From: Intestinimonas massiliensis (ex Afouda et al. 2020)
GTDB lineage: Bacteria; Bacillota; Clostridia; Oscillospirales; Oscillospiraceae
Length of the DNA: 64,000 bases
NCBI RefSeq assembly: GCF_900626285.1
Contig: NZ_LR131148.1
Location: 396,891-460,890 of the forward strand
Direction: 5' to 3'
Shown in pieces: positions 44,182-52,049 of this stretch. The position numbers and the translations under genes are program-made. How positions within the stretch are numbered: position 1 is the first letter of the stretch; each line of letters starts with the position of its first letter. Under the pieces are notes generated by a model. It was not told where the DNA came from, searched no databases, and worked only from the letters and a program-made list of their open reading frames with translations.

Positions 44182-46306
44182 TACCCGCTACACCCAGGAA
44201 CGGGAGCTGTCCTGGCTGCGGTTCAACGAGCGGGTGCTGGAGGAGGCCAAGGACGAGAGCGTGCCGCTGTTTGAGCGGCTGAAGTTCGCCGCCATCTTTA
44301 CCAGCAACCTGGACGAATTCTTTATGATCCGGGTAGGCTCCATAAGCGACATGACCCTGTCCAAGCAGACCCACGTGGACAGCAAAAGCGGCCTGACCCC
44401 CGCCCAGCAGCTCCAGGCCATCTTCAAGACGGTGCCCGGCCTGTACAAGCAGCGGGACAAGATCATTGCCCAGCTGGAAAAGCGGCTGCGCACCTGCAAT
44501 ATCTGCAATCTGTCCCCCGATGAGCTGGACGGCAAGGAGCGCAAGCAGGTGGAGCGGTGGTTCAGGGACTACGTGCAGCCGGTGCTCTCCCCCATGGTGG
44601 TGGACAGCCACCACCCCTTCCCCCATCTGCCCTCCAACAGCCTGACCATCGCCCTCACCCTGCAGATGGAGGGCAGGCAGTGCTTTGGTCTGGTCCCCAT
44701 CCCCAAGAATCTGCCCCCCTACCTGCGGCTGGAGGAGCGGGGACTGCGGTATCTGCTCACCGAGCAGGTGGTGCTGGCTTTTGCCGACACCCTGTTTGAG
44801 AACTGCCAGGTGGAGGAGAAGTGCGTCATTTCGGTGACCCGCAACGCCGACATCAGTCCCGAGGACGAGGACTATGACGTGGGAGAGGACTTCCGGGCCC
44901 ACATGCAGAAGGTGCTGAAAAAGCGGGCCCGTCTGGCTCCGGTGCGTCTGGAGATCCAGGGGGAGGCCTCCGCCGAGCTGCAGCAGTACCTGTGTCAGCG
45001 GCTGACCCTCACCCCGGAGCAGGTGTTCCGCTCCAAGAGCCCGCTGATGATGAATTATGTGTATTCTCTGGAGAGCAAGCTGCCCCAGGAGAGCGCCGCC
45101 GCCCTGTGCTATCCGCCCTACACCCCCCAGTGGCCTGCCGGACTGGTGAAGGGGGAGAAGCTGATCCCACAGATCCTGCGGCGGGACGCGCTGATGTTCT
45201 ACCCCTACCAGAGCATGGAACCTTTCCTCCAGCTGGTGCGGGAGGCCGCCAACGACCCGGCGGTGCTCTCCATCAAGATCACCATTTACCGTCTGGCCTC
45301 CACTGCCAAGCTGGTGGAGTACCTGGCCGCCGCGGCGGAAAACGGCAAGGACGTGACGGTGCTCATGGAGCTGCGGGCCCGGTTTGACGAGCAGAACAAC
45401 ATCGCCTGGGCCCAGCGCCTGGAGGAGGCGGGGTGTACCATCCTGTACGGCTTTGAGCGGTACAAGGTCCACTCCAAGATCTGCCTCATCACCCGCCGGG
45501 AGAAGGGACACATCCAGTACATTACCCAGATCGGAACCGGCAACTACAACGAAAAGACCGCCAGGATGTATACCGACTTCTGCCTGATGACCGCCAGCCC
45601 CGCCATCGGTGCCGACGGGACGGCTTTTTTCCAGAACATGGCCATCTCCAACCTGAACGGGGAGTACCACCAGCTGCTGGTGGCCCCCAACAGTCTGAAG
45701 AACAAGCTGCTGGACCTGATGGACGGGGAGATCGAAAAGGCCCGTCAGGGCAAGCCGGCCCGGATTTTCGTCAAGGTCAACTCGGTGACCGACCGGGCCC
45801 TCATTGACAAGCTGGCCCAGGCCAGTCAGGCGGGCGTGCCGGTGACCATGAATGTCCGGGGCATCTGCTGCCTGCGGCCCGGTGTGCCGGGTCTCACCGA
45901 CCATATCAAAGTGTTCTCCATCGTGGGCCGGTTCCTGGAGCACCCCCGGATCTACGCCTTCGGCGTGGGGGAGGAGACGAAGCTCTATATCGGCTCGGCG
46001 GACCTGATGACCCGGAACACCGAGCGTCGGGTGGAGATCGCCTGCCCGGTGCTGGACCCGGCGGTCCGCCGGCAGATCCGCCACTATGTGGAGCTGTATT
46101 GCTCCGACAATGTGAAGGCCCGGGTACTCCAGCCCGACGGCTCTTATACCCGTGTGGAGCGGCCGGAGGGCGCTCCCGCCGTCAACGCCCAGGAGGCGCT
46201 GATGGAGGAGGCGAAGCGGGAGGCGCTGGCCGCTGTCCAGACCCCGCCGGTGCAGGAGCGGAAGAAGGGCCTGCTGGCCAGGATCTTCGGGCGCCGGGAG
46301 AAATAA
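44165..46306 (+). CDS. ppk1: polyphosphate kinase 1
   Basis: 713 residues, ATG 44165 with AGGAG upstream, inside the end of the ppx-like gene. The PPK1 order is clear: an N domain opening with ERELSWLRFNERVLEEA, a head domain, and two phospholipase-D-like catalytic halves with the phospho-His in RYKVHSKICLI and GTGNYNEKTARMYTDF. It polymerises the gamma phosphate of ATP into polyphosphate, reversibly. A strong terminator follows. Confidence 0.97.
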   Translation: MTKEIDTRYTQERELSWLRFNERVLEEAKDESVPLFERLKFAAIFTSNLDEFFMIRVGSISDMTLSKQTHVDSKSGLTPAQQLQAIFKTVPGLYKQRDKIIAQLEKRLRTCNICNLSPDELDGKERKQVERWFRDYVQPVLSPMVVDSHHPFPHLPSNSLTIALTLQMEGRQCFGLVPIPKNLPPYLRLEERGLRYLLTEQVVLAFADTLFENCQVEEKCVISVTRNADISPEDEDYDVGEDFRAHMQKVLKKRARLAPVRLEIQGEASAELQQYLCQRLTLTPEQVFRSKSPLMMNYVYSLESKLPQESAAALCYPPYTPQWPAGLVKGEKLIPQILRRDALMFYPYQSMEPFLQLVREAANDPAVLSIKITIYRLASTAKLVEYLAAAAENGKDVTVLMELRARFDEQNNIAWAQRLEEAGCTILYGFERYKVHSKICLITRREKGHIQYITQIGTGNYNEKTARMYTDFCLMTASPAIGADGTAFFQNMAISNLNGEYHQLLVAPNSLKNKLLDLMDGEIEKARQGKPARIFVKVNSVTDRALIDKLAQASQAGVPVTMNVRGICCLRPGVPGLTDHIKVFSIVGRFLEHPRIYAFGVGEETKLYIGSADLMTRNTERRVEIACPVLDPAVRRQIRHYVELYCSDNVKARVLQPDGSYTRVERPEGAPAVNAQEALMEEAKREALAAVQTPPVQERKKGLLARIFGRREK

Positions 46307-46308
46307 AG

Positions 46309-46343
46309 AAAATGGCTGTCGTCTCAGACGACAGCCATTTTTC
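46309..46343. terminator. bidirectional terminator ppk1 / MATE
   Basis: A 15 bp stem (46309-46323 with 46327-46341), loop TCA, with T-runs on both strands. Confidence 0.9.
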
Positions 46344-46347
46344 GCGG

Positions 46348-47712
46348 TCACATGGACAGCAGCCGCTTGCGGCACCAGGCCCGGCTGTGCCAGCGCCACA
46401 GGAAGAGAAGGGCCCGGAAGCACTCGTCGCAGGCCATGGCGATCCACAGACCTGCCAGGCCCAGCCCGGCGGACATGGACAGCAGCAGGCCGCCGCCCAC
46501 AGCGGTAAGCCATGCGCTGATGACGCAGATGGTGATGGGGAAGCGGATGTCGCCGCAGGCCTGCAGGGTACGGCACATGACGATATTCACCGCCCGGCCC
46601 ACCTCCAGGGGAATCTCAATGAGCATGATGGTGTGGAACAGGGTCAGCACAGCCACATCGCTGGTGAACAGCCGCAGCAGGGGGGTACTGAACAGGAACA
46701 GAACCACAGATACGATGGTGGAGATGGTCACTGCCGCCGCCAGGGTAGTCTTGACCCGGCGATCCACCTCGTCGATGCGCTCCGCCCCCATGAGCCGGGC
46801 CACCACCACCTGGGCGGCCTGGGCGATAGCGGAGGCGAACATATAGGTCAGCATGGCGAACATGTTGGCGTACACCCGGGTATTGATGACGAACAGGGCG
46901 AAGTGGTTGCAGATGGACTGGATGCAGATCTGGGAGAGGTTGTAGGAGATGGACTCGCCGCCGGTGGGCAGGCCGATGCGCAGCAGCCGCCGCAGCTGGT
47001 CGGCGGGGAAGGGGCGCAGGTGGGACAGCCGGATCACCGGGCCGAACCGCCGCCGGAACAGCAGTGCGATGACCACCACGCCGAAGACCCGGGAGATATC
47101 GCTGGACAGCGCGGCCCCCGCCACACCCAGGGCCGGCAGGCCGAAGGCTCCGTTGATGAGCAGGGCGTTGCCGCCGATATTCAGCAGGTTCATCAGCACC
47201 GAGATGATCATGGTCTCCTTCATCATCTGGCTGCTGCGGAAGAAAGCGGTGAAGGTGAGGTAGATGGACTGGAACACCATGCCGCCGCCGATGATACGGA
47301 TGTACAGGCAGGTGTCGGCAAAGATCTCCTCCGGCACCTTCATCAGGTGGAAGATGGGGCCGCACAGGGCGATGAGCAGCCCGCCGATGGCCAGACCGAA
47401 CACGCCGTTGACCACCAGGGAGATGGTGTAGGTCTCATTGACCCGTTTGGTGTCCTCAGCGCCCAGGTACTGGGCAATGAGGATCATGGAAGCGGTGCAG
47501 ATCACCGAAAAGACCAGCAGCAGCAGGCTGGTGATCTGGTTGGCGTTGCCGATGGCCCCCACACCATTGGGGTCGTACCAGCCCACCATGATCTGGTCGG
47601 CGTTGCCGACCAGCATCTGCAGCAGCAGCTCGATAAAAATAGGCCAGGTAAGGGAGAGAATGGTACCGGGCCGGCGGGGCCGCGCCGCCGGGGTGCACAG
47701 AGCTTTTTCCAT
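46348..47712 (-). CDS. MATE family efflux transporter
   Basis: 454 residues with twelve hydrophobic segments; the opening LSLTWPIFIELLLQMLVGNADQIMVGWYDPNGVGAIGNANQI is a typical MATE pattern at its ends, and QICIQSICNHFA marks the second half. It is only distantly like the MATE at 0.8-2.2 kb. Starts at ATG 47712 with GAGAAGGAG upstream, from a promoter that contains an inverted repeat, so a dedicated regulator is likely. Substrate unknown. Confidence 0.9.
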   Translation of the reverse strand: MEKALCTPAARPRRPGTILSLTWPIFIELLLQMLVGNADQIMVGWYDPNGVGAIGNANQITSLLLLVFSVICTASMILIAQYLGAEDTKRVNETYTISLVVNGVFGLAIGGLLIALCGPIFHLMKVPEEIFADTCLYIRIIGGGMVFQSIYLTFTAFFRSSQMMKETMIISVLMNLLNIGGNALLINGAFGLPALGVAGAALSSDISRVFGVVVIALLFRRRFGPVIRLSHLRPFPADQLRRLLRIGLPTGGESISYNLSQICIQSICNHFALFVINTRVYANMFAMLTYMFASAIAQAAQVVVARLMGAERIDEVDRRVKTTLAAAVTISTIVSVVLFLFSTPLLRLFTSDVAVLTLFHTIMLIEIPLEVGRAVNIVMCRTLQACGDIRFPITICVISAWLTAVGGGLLLSMSAGLGLAGLWIAMACDECFRALLFLWRWHSRAWCRKRLLSM

Positions 47713-47745
47713 GGGAACTCCTTCTCAAATTTTTTCGCACGAAAT

Positions 47746-47773
47746 ATTATAAGAGTTCCAGAATGGAATTCAA
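47746..47773 (-). promoter_or_regulatory. MATE promoter with an operator-like palindrome in its spacer
   Basis: On the minus strand TTGAAT (47773-47768), 16 bases, TATAAT (47751-47746). The spacer holds GAGTTCCA-GAA-TGGAATTC (47753-47771, plus strand), an inverted repeat with 7 of 8 pairs; a bound repressor there would block polymerase. Confidence 0.6.
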
Positions 47774-47832
47774 TAGGGAAAATCCATGGCTTTTGGCGGC
47801 GTATCAGGGGATCCTTTATTAAAATTCCAAAA

Positions 47833-47864
47833 ATGAGGCCCGCCGCGTAAGCGGCGGGCCTCAT
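47833..47864 (-). terminator. terminator of the HTH regulator gene
   Basis: A 14 bp perfect stem (47833-47846 with 47851-47864), loop GTAA, TTTTT on the minus strand. Confidence 0.88.
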
Positions 47865-47868
47865 GCAG

Positions 47869-48426
47869 TCACTGTTTCGGCTCTTCGGCGCGGTAGGCCA
47901 TAACGACGTATTCCCAGTGCTCCGCGTTTTCCGGCGTGTGGGTGCCGTGGCTGTCCAGGTAGTTGGCCACCAGTTCCGCCAGCTCCTTTCGCTCCTCCGT
48001 GGACAGGTGGAGGGCGCCGAACCGGAGCAGACTGTGCTGGTCCAGTTCCTCCTCAGAATATAAGTGGGTGGTATTGATCATTCCACGGAAGACGCCGTCC
48101 ACCAGATTGGCGGCCATGGCCTCCCGCTCACCCTGAAAGGTGTCCTTTCGCCCCAGATGCAGCCGGATATCCACGTCGTCCAGGGAGTAGAGCACGACCG
48201 GTTCACCGTTCTTTCCCTGCCTGGTCTCCATCAGAACCAGACCGAGATCCACCAGCTTTTTCAGGTGTCCCTGGGTAGAGACGGGGGACAGGTTCATGCG
48301 TCTGGCCACGCCGTTGGCGGACAGGGGGTGGTCCGCAAGACGCAGCAGATGTACGATCTCCTGTCGGACAGGATGCAGCAGAACGCGGAACTGGCTTTTT
48401 TGCTCAAGGTCGATGATTCTGGACAT
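47869..48426 (-). CDS. winged-helix (ArsR-like) transcriptional regulator
   Basis: 185 residues from ATG 48426 (GGGGGAG 7 bases upstream). The winged helix lies at about 12-85 (LLHPVRQEIVHLLRLADHPLSANGVARRMNLSPVSTQGHLKKL at its ends), and the C-terminal 100 residues are helical with no metal-binding Cys. It lies 112 bases downstream of the permease gene on the same strand, with its own promoter and a small palindrome over its -10. It may regulate the upstream transporter, which is inference from position. Confidence 0.8.
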   Translation of the reverse strand: MSRIIDLEQKSQFRVLLHPVRQEIVHLLRLADHPLSANGVARRMNLSPVSTQGHLKKLVDLGLVLMETRQGKNGEPVVLYSLDDVDIRLHLGRKDTFQGEREAMAANLVDGVFRGMINTTHLYSEEELDQHSLLRFGALHLSTEERKELAELVANYLDSHGTHTPENAEHWEYVVMAYRAEEPKQ

Positions 48427-48457
48427 GTACAGGCTCCCCCCTTTTATTGTCATCTTA

Positions 48458-48487
48458 ATGATAACACCGAAAGTTTGCCTGTGACAA
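48458..48487 (-). promoter_or_regulatory. promoter of the HTH regulator gene
   Basis: On the minus strand TTGTCA (48487-48482), 18 bases, TATCAT (48463-48458). The palindrome TCATCTTAATGA (48450-48461) overlaps the -10 and could be an operator. Confidence 0.55.
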
Positions 48488-48537
48488 GAGAAAATGCATA
48501 TTTTCCTGCAGACGGAAGAGGACTTTTTGGGGAAACT

Positions 48538-49410
48538 TCACCAGGTGGGAAGCCGCCGGTTCCGGGTGTCCAGGGCATCCCGCAGGCCGTCGCCGATGCC
48601 GGCCAGACAGAACACCGTCAGGATGATGCACAGGGCCGGAGGCAGCCAGGCCCAGGGCCGGCCGGTGAGAACGGTCAGGTCGGCGGCGGCCTTGATGAGG
48701 CTGCCCCAGGAGGCCTGGGGTGTGCGGATGCCCACACCCAGAAAGCTGAGGCTGGATTCGGACAGGATGGCCCGGCCCGCCCGCAGGGGGATGGAGCACC
48801 ACACCGGGGAGATCACGTTGGGCAGCACGTTGCGCCGCAGGATGAGGGAGCGGCTGGCGCCCAGGGCCCGCACCGCCACAATATACTCCTGATCCCGGAT
48901 GGTGAGGGTATTGCCGTAGACCAGCCGGGCGATGCCCGTCCAGCCCAGCAGGCCCAGTACCAGCACGATGTTCAGGGCGGAGGGGCCCACCAGAGCCACC
49001 AGGCAGAGTACCAGCACGATGCTGGGGAAGGACTGGACGATGTCGGCCAGCCGCATGATCCAGAACTCCCAGGCTCCCCGGCGGTAGCCGGCCAGCAGGC
49101 CAAGGGGTATGCCCACCGCCGCGCTGATGGCGGCGGCGCTCAGGCCGATGAGCAGGGAGACCTGCCCGCCGCACAGCAGCCGTGCCAGCAGATCCCGGCC
49201 CACGTCGTCGGTACCCAGCCAGTGCTCCCGGGAGGGCGGGGCCCAGAAGCCGGCCTCCATATCGCTGGCATTGGGCTCCAGCCCCAGCAGGGGAGGCAGC
49301 AGAAAGACCAGCAGAAGCTCCAGGCAGAGCACGATGAGGCAGAACATGGCCCGCCGATCCCCGCGGAACCGGGCCCAGGGGCTGCGGGGCAGGTAAGCGT
49401 GACATTCCAT
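48538..49410 (-). CDS. oligopeptide/nickel-type ABC permease, DppC-like
   Basis: 290 residues from ATG 49410, 4 bases after the stop of the partner permease. Six membrane segments; HWLGTDDVGRDLLARLLCGGQVSL is the typical DppC/OppC loop at its ends, and the EAA-type loop is in YIVAVRALGASRSLILRRNVLPN. With the DppB-like protein it should form the membrane channel. No ABC ATPase gene (dppD/dppF) is adjacent; an HTH gene follows instead. Confidence 0.92.
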   Translation of the reverse strand: MECHAYLPRSPWARFRGDRRAMFCLIVLCLELLLVFLLPPLLGLEPNASDMEAGFWAPPSREHWLGTDDVGRDLLARLLCGGQVSLLIGLSAAAISAAVGIPLGLLAGYRRGAWEFWIMRLADIVQSFPSIVLVLCLVALVGPSALNIVLVLGLLGWTGIARLVYGNTLTIRDQEYIVAVRALGASRSLILRRNVLPNVISPVWCSIPLRAGRAILSESSLSFLGVGIRTPQASWGSLIKAAADLTVLTGRPWAWLPPALCIILTVFCLAGIGDGLRDALDTRNRRLPTW

Positions 49411-49414
49411 GGCC

Positions 49415-50371
49415 CTACCCCTTCCCATACCGCACTCTGGGGTCGGCAAAGCCATACACCAGGTCCAGGAGCAGGTTGGTCAGCAGCACCGCCAGGGCGA
49501 TGACCACCGTCACACCCATCACCACCGGGTAATCCCGCTGGGAGATGCCGGAGAAGAGCAGGCTGCCCATGCCGGGCCAGCCGAAGATCTGCTCCACCAC
49601 CACCGAGCCGCCCAGGATATGGGGGATGTGGCTGAGAATGGTGGTGAGTACCGGAACCAGAGAGCCCCGGAAGGCGTGGCGCACCATGACCGCGCCGTCG
49701 GTCAGCCCCTTGGCCCGGGCGGTGACGATGTAGTCCTGGCCCAGAGCCTCCAGGCAGGCGGCTCTGGTCTGCTTGACCAGCTCCCCCAGACTGCTGACGC
49801 ACACCACCCCGGCGGGGAGGATCAGGTGGCGGAGCAGGTCGGGCAGGGAGGTGAAGGTGCCGGCGGTGTACATGCCGTGGGTGGGCAGCCAGCCCAGGGT
49901 GACGGCAAATACAGCGATGCCGGCCAGGCAGAGGAAAAAGCCGGGCACACCGTAGCTGATGAGGCTGAGGACCGAGGTGATCCGGTCCCAGATCGACCGG
50001 GGTTTCCAGGCGGCCAGAATGCCCAGCGGAAGGGCGATGGCCACCGCCAGCACCACCCCGCTGCCGGTGAGCAGCAGGGAGGGGCCCACCCGCTGGGCGA
50101 TGAGGCGGCTCACCGGCCGGTCATAGAAGTAGGATTGCCCCAGATTTCCCCGGAACAGTCCGGCCAGCCATTGCACATAGCGGACGGGCAGAGGCTGGTC
50201 CAGCCCCAGCGAGGCCTCCAGCGCTGCCTTGTCCGCCCCGGAGGAGGCTCCCTCACCCATCAGGTCGGTGATGGTGCCGGGGGCCAGGTTGACCATGAGA
50301 AAGACGAGCAAGGTGATCCCGAAAAAGACGGGAATAGCCGTGATGAGACGGCGACGGATATAGCGACCCAT
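49415..50371 (-). CDS. oligopeptide/nickel-type ABC permease, DppB-like
   Basis: 318 residues from ATG 50371 (AGGAGG 12 bases upstream, rather far). N-terminal MGRYIRRRLITAIPVFFGITLLVF, the DppB GNLGQSYFYDRPVS segment and the EAA loop DYIVTARAKGLTDGAVMVRHAFR are visible, with six membrane segments. It pairs with the DppC-like product. Transport of peptides, metals or other small solutes is possible, and the sequence alone does not decide. Confidence 0.93.
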   Translation of the reverse strand: MGRYIRRRLITAIPVFFGITLLVFLMVNLAPGTITDLMGEGASSGADKAALEASLGLDQPLPVRYVQWLAGLFRGNLGQSYFYDRPVSRLIAQRVGPSLLLTGSGVVLAVAIALPLGILAAWKPRSIWDRITSVLSLISYGVPGFFLCLAGIAVFAVTLGWLPTHGMYTAGTFTSLPDLLRHLILPAGVVCVSSLGELVKQTRAACLEALGQDYIVTARAKGLTDGAVMVRHAFRGSLVPVLTTILSHIPHILGGSVVVEQIFGWPGMGSLLFSGISQRDYPVVMGVTVVIALAVLLTNLLLDLVYGFADPRVRYGKG

Positions 50372-50469
50372 AAGCGTTCGGTTCCTCCTGCACTTCCGGC
50401 CTTGCGGCACGGGCCGCTATGGGCGGCGGCCCTACGGAGGTTTTTTCTGTCTGAATGGGACCGGCCCGG

Positions 50470-52038
50470 TCAGCCGGCCTTAAAAGTCCACTCCCACACG
50501 TTCTCGTTGGAGAAGCTGGAGGAGGGATAGTCGATGTTGTCCACGGTGGGTGACTGGGCGTGGAGGGTGCGGCCGAACCACAGAGGGATGAAGGGCCGCT
50601 CCTGGGCCAGCAGGTCCTGAAGCTGATCCACCAGCGCCTGCCGCTCGTCGCCGCCGGGAGCGGCCTTGATCTGGGCGATCAGGGTGGTATAGGGGGTCAG
50701 ATCCGCCACGTGGAAGATGTTGTTGCCCTGGCTGAACCGGCTTTCGGTGAACCAGAGGGGGAGGGCGCCCGGGGTGTGACTGGCGATGGCCATGTCGTAC
50801 TTGCCCTCCGCCATACCGGAGAACAGAGTGGCGGAGTCCACCGTCTCGATGGTGACGGCAACGTCCGCCTCGGCCAGCTGCTGCTGCATAAGAGCGGCCA
50901 GGCCGGAGCGGTTGGAGGTACAGGCCAGGGTATAGGTGGTGCCGTCATAGCCTCCCTCTTCCAGCAGAGCCCTGGCCTCATCCACATCCCGGCTCCAGGT
51001 AAGGGAACTGGTATATGCCGTCCCGGGGGTCAGGTCGCTGGCGGTAGGCTCACCCAGCCCCTGGGTGGACTGGAGACACAGGGCCTCCTTGTCCAGGGCC
51101 AGGTCGATGGCCCGGCGGATGGCGGAGCTGCCGATGGTCTCGTTGTTGAGCATCAGCTCATAGAAGGTGTTGGGCACCGTGCCCTCCAGCACTTCGATCC
51201 CGCCGTCCTCGGCGGTCTGAAGGTCGTCCGCGGCCAGGTTGCCGCCGAAGGCGTAGTAGTCCAGATCCCCCGCGATCAGGGAGGGGAGCAGATTGGACTT
51301 GTCCATCACGGTGATGACCAGCTTGTCAAAACCGGGCCGCCCCAGCTGATAGTCCGGATTGGCCTGGAGCGTAAGCTGACTGCCGGGAATCTCCTCCACA
51401 AACTTGCAGGGGCCGGAGCCGACAGGGGCCTGCCACAGCTCCAGATCCATGACCTCCGCCGGATCCGTGTCCTCCAGCAGATAGGTGGGCAGCACGTAGA
51501 ACTCCCGGTTTCGGTCCAGCAGGAAGTCCTCCGGGGTGGTGGGGGTCTTGAAGGTGAGACGCAGGGTGTATGCATCCGTGGCCTCCGCGCCCAGAGCCTC
51601 CCCCTCGATGGCGGCGCCGTTTTCATCGGTGCCGGCCAGCACATTGAATACTGACCGGCCCAGGGTGGGGCAGTCGGGGTCGGTCATCAGGGCGATGGTG
51701 TCCGCCCAGTGCTCTGCCGTTACAGGGGTGCCGTCGTGGAAAGCCGCGTTCTCGTCCAGGTGGAACACCACCGACATGCCGTCGTCGGCGCTCTCCCAGG
51801 AAGTTGCCCCCCGGGGATCCAGGGAGCCGTCGGCGTGGACGTAGGCCAGCCGGTCGTAGATCTTGTCACACACAATGCGGGTGTAATTGCTTCCCGAAGG
51901 GCTGTTGTAGGGCATGAGGGTGTCCCAGGCGTTGGACATGCCGTAGCGCATCACGCTGGCCGCTTGCTGGCTGGGCCTGCAGGCGGCCAGGGAGAGGAGC
52001 AGGATCAGAGTCAGGAACAATACAGTCAGCTTTTTCAA
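50470..52038 (-). CDS. ABC transporter substrate-binding lipoprotein (SBP family 5)
   Basis: 522 residues from TTG 52038, chosen because AAGGAGGGG lies just upstream and the product then starts with a proper lipoprotein signal (LILLLSLAAC). SBP_bac_5 features: WDTLMPYNSPSG, a DGMSVVFHLDENAAFHDGTPVTAEHW segment and FIPLWFG near the end. It delivers substrate to the two permeases that follow. The TTG lies only 11 bases after the glmS stop, with no terminator, so glmS and the transporter appear to share a transcript. Confidence 0.92.
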   Translation of the reverse strand: MKKLTVLFLTLILLLSLAACRPSQQAASVMRYGMSNAWDTLMPYNSPSGSNYTRIVCDKIYDRLAYVHADGSLDPRGATSWESADDGMSVVFHLDENAAFHDGTPVTAEHWADTIALMTDPDCPTLGRSVFNVLAGTDENGAAIEGEALGAEATDAYTLRLTFKTPTTPEDFLLDRNREFYVLPTYLLEDTDPAEVMDLELWQAPVGSGPCKFVEEIPGSQLTLQANPDYQLGRPGFDKLVITVMDKSNLLPSLIAGDLDYYAFGGNLAADDLQTAEDGGIEVLEGTVPNTFYELMLNNETIGSSAIRRAIDLALDKEALCLQSTQGLGEPTASDLTPGTAYTSSLTWSRDVDEARALLEEGGYDGTTYTLACTSNRSGLAALMQQQLAEADVAVTIETVDSATLFSGMAEGKYDMAIASHTPGALPLWFTESRFSQGNNIFHVADLTPYTTLIAQIKAAPGGDERQALVDQLQDLLAQERPFIPLWFGRTLHAQSPTVDNIDYPSSSFSNENVWEWTFKAG

Positions 52039-52049
52039 AAGACCCCTCC

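Noticed and set aside
44135..46576. Open frame of 813 codons opposite ppk1
   Set aside because: The sense strand carries full PPK1 motifs; the antisense product has no recognisable domain.
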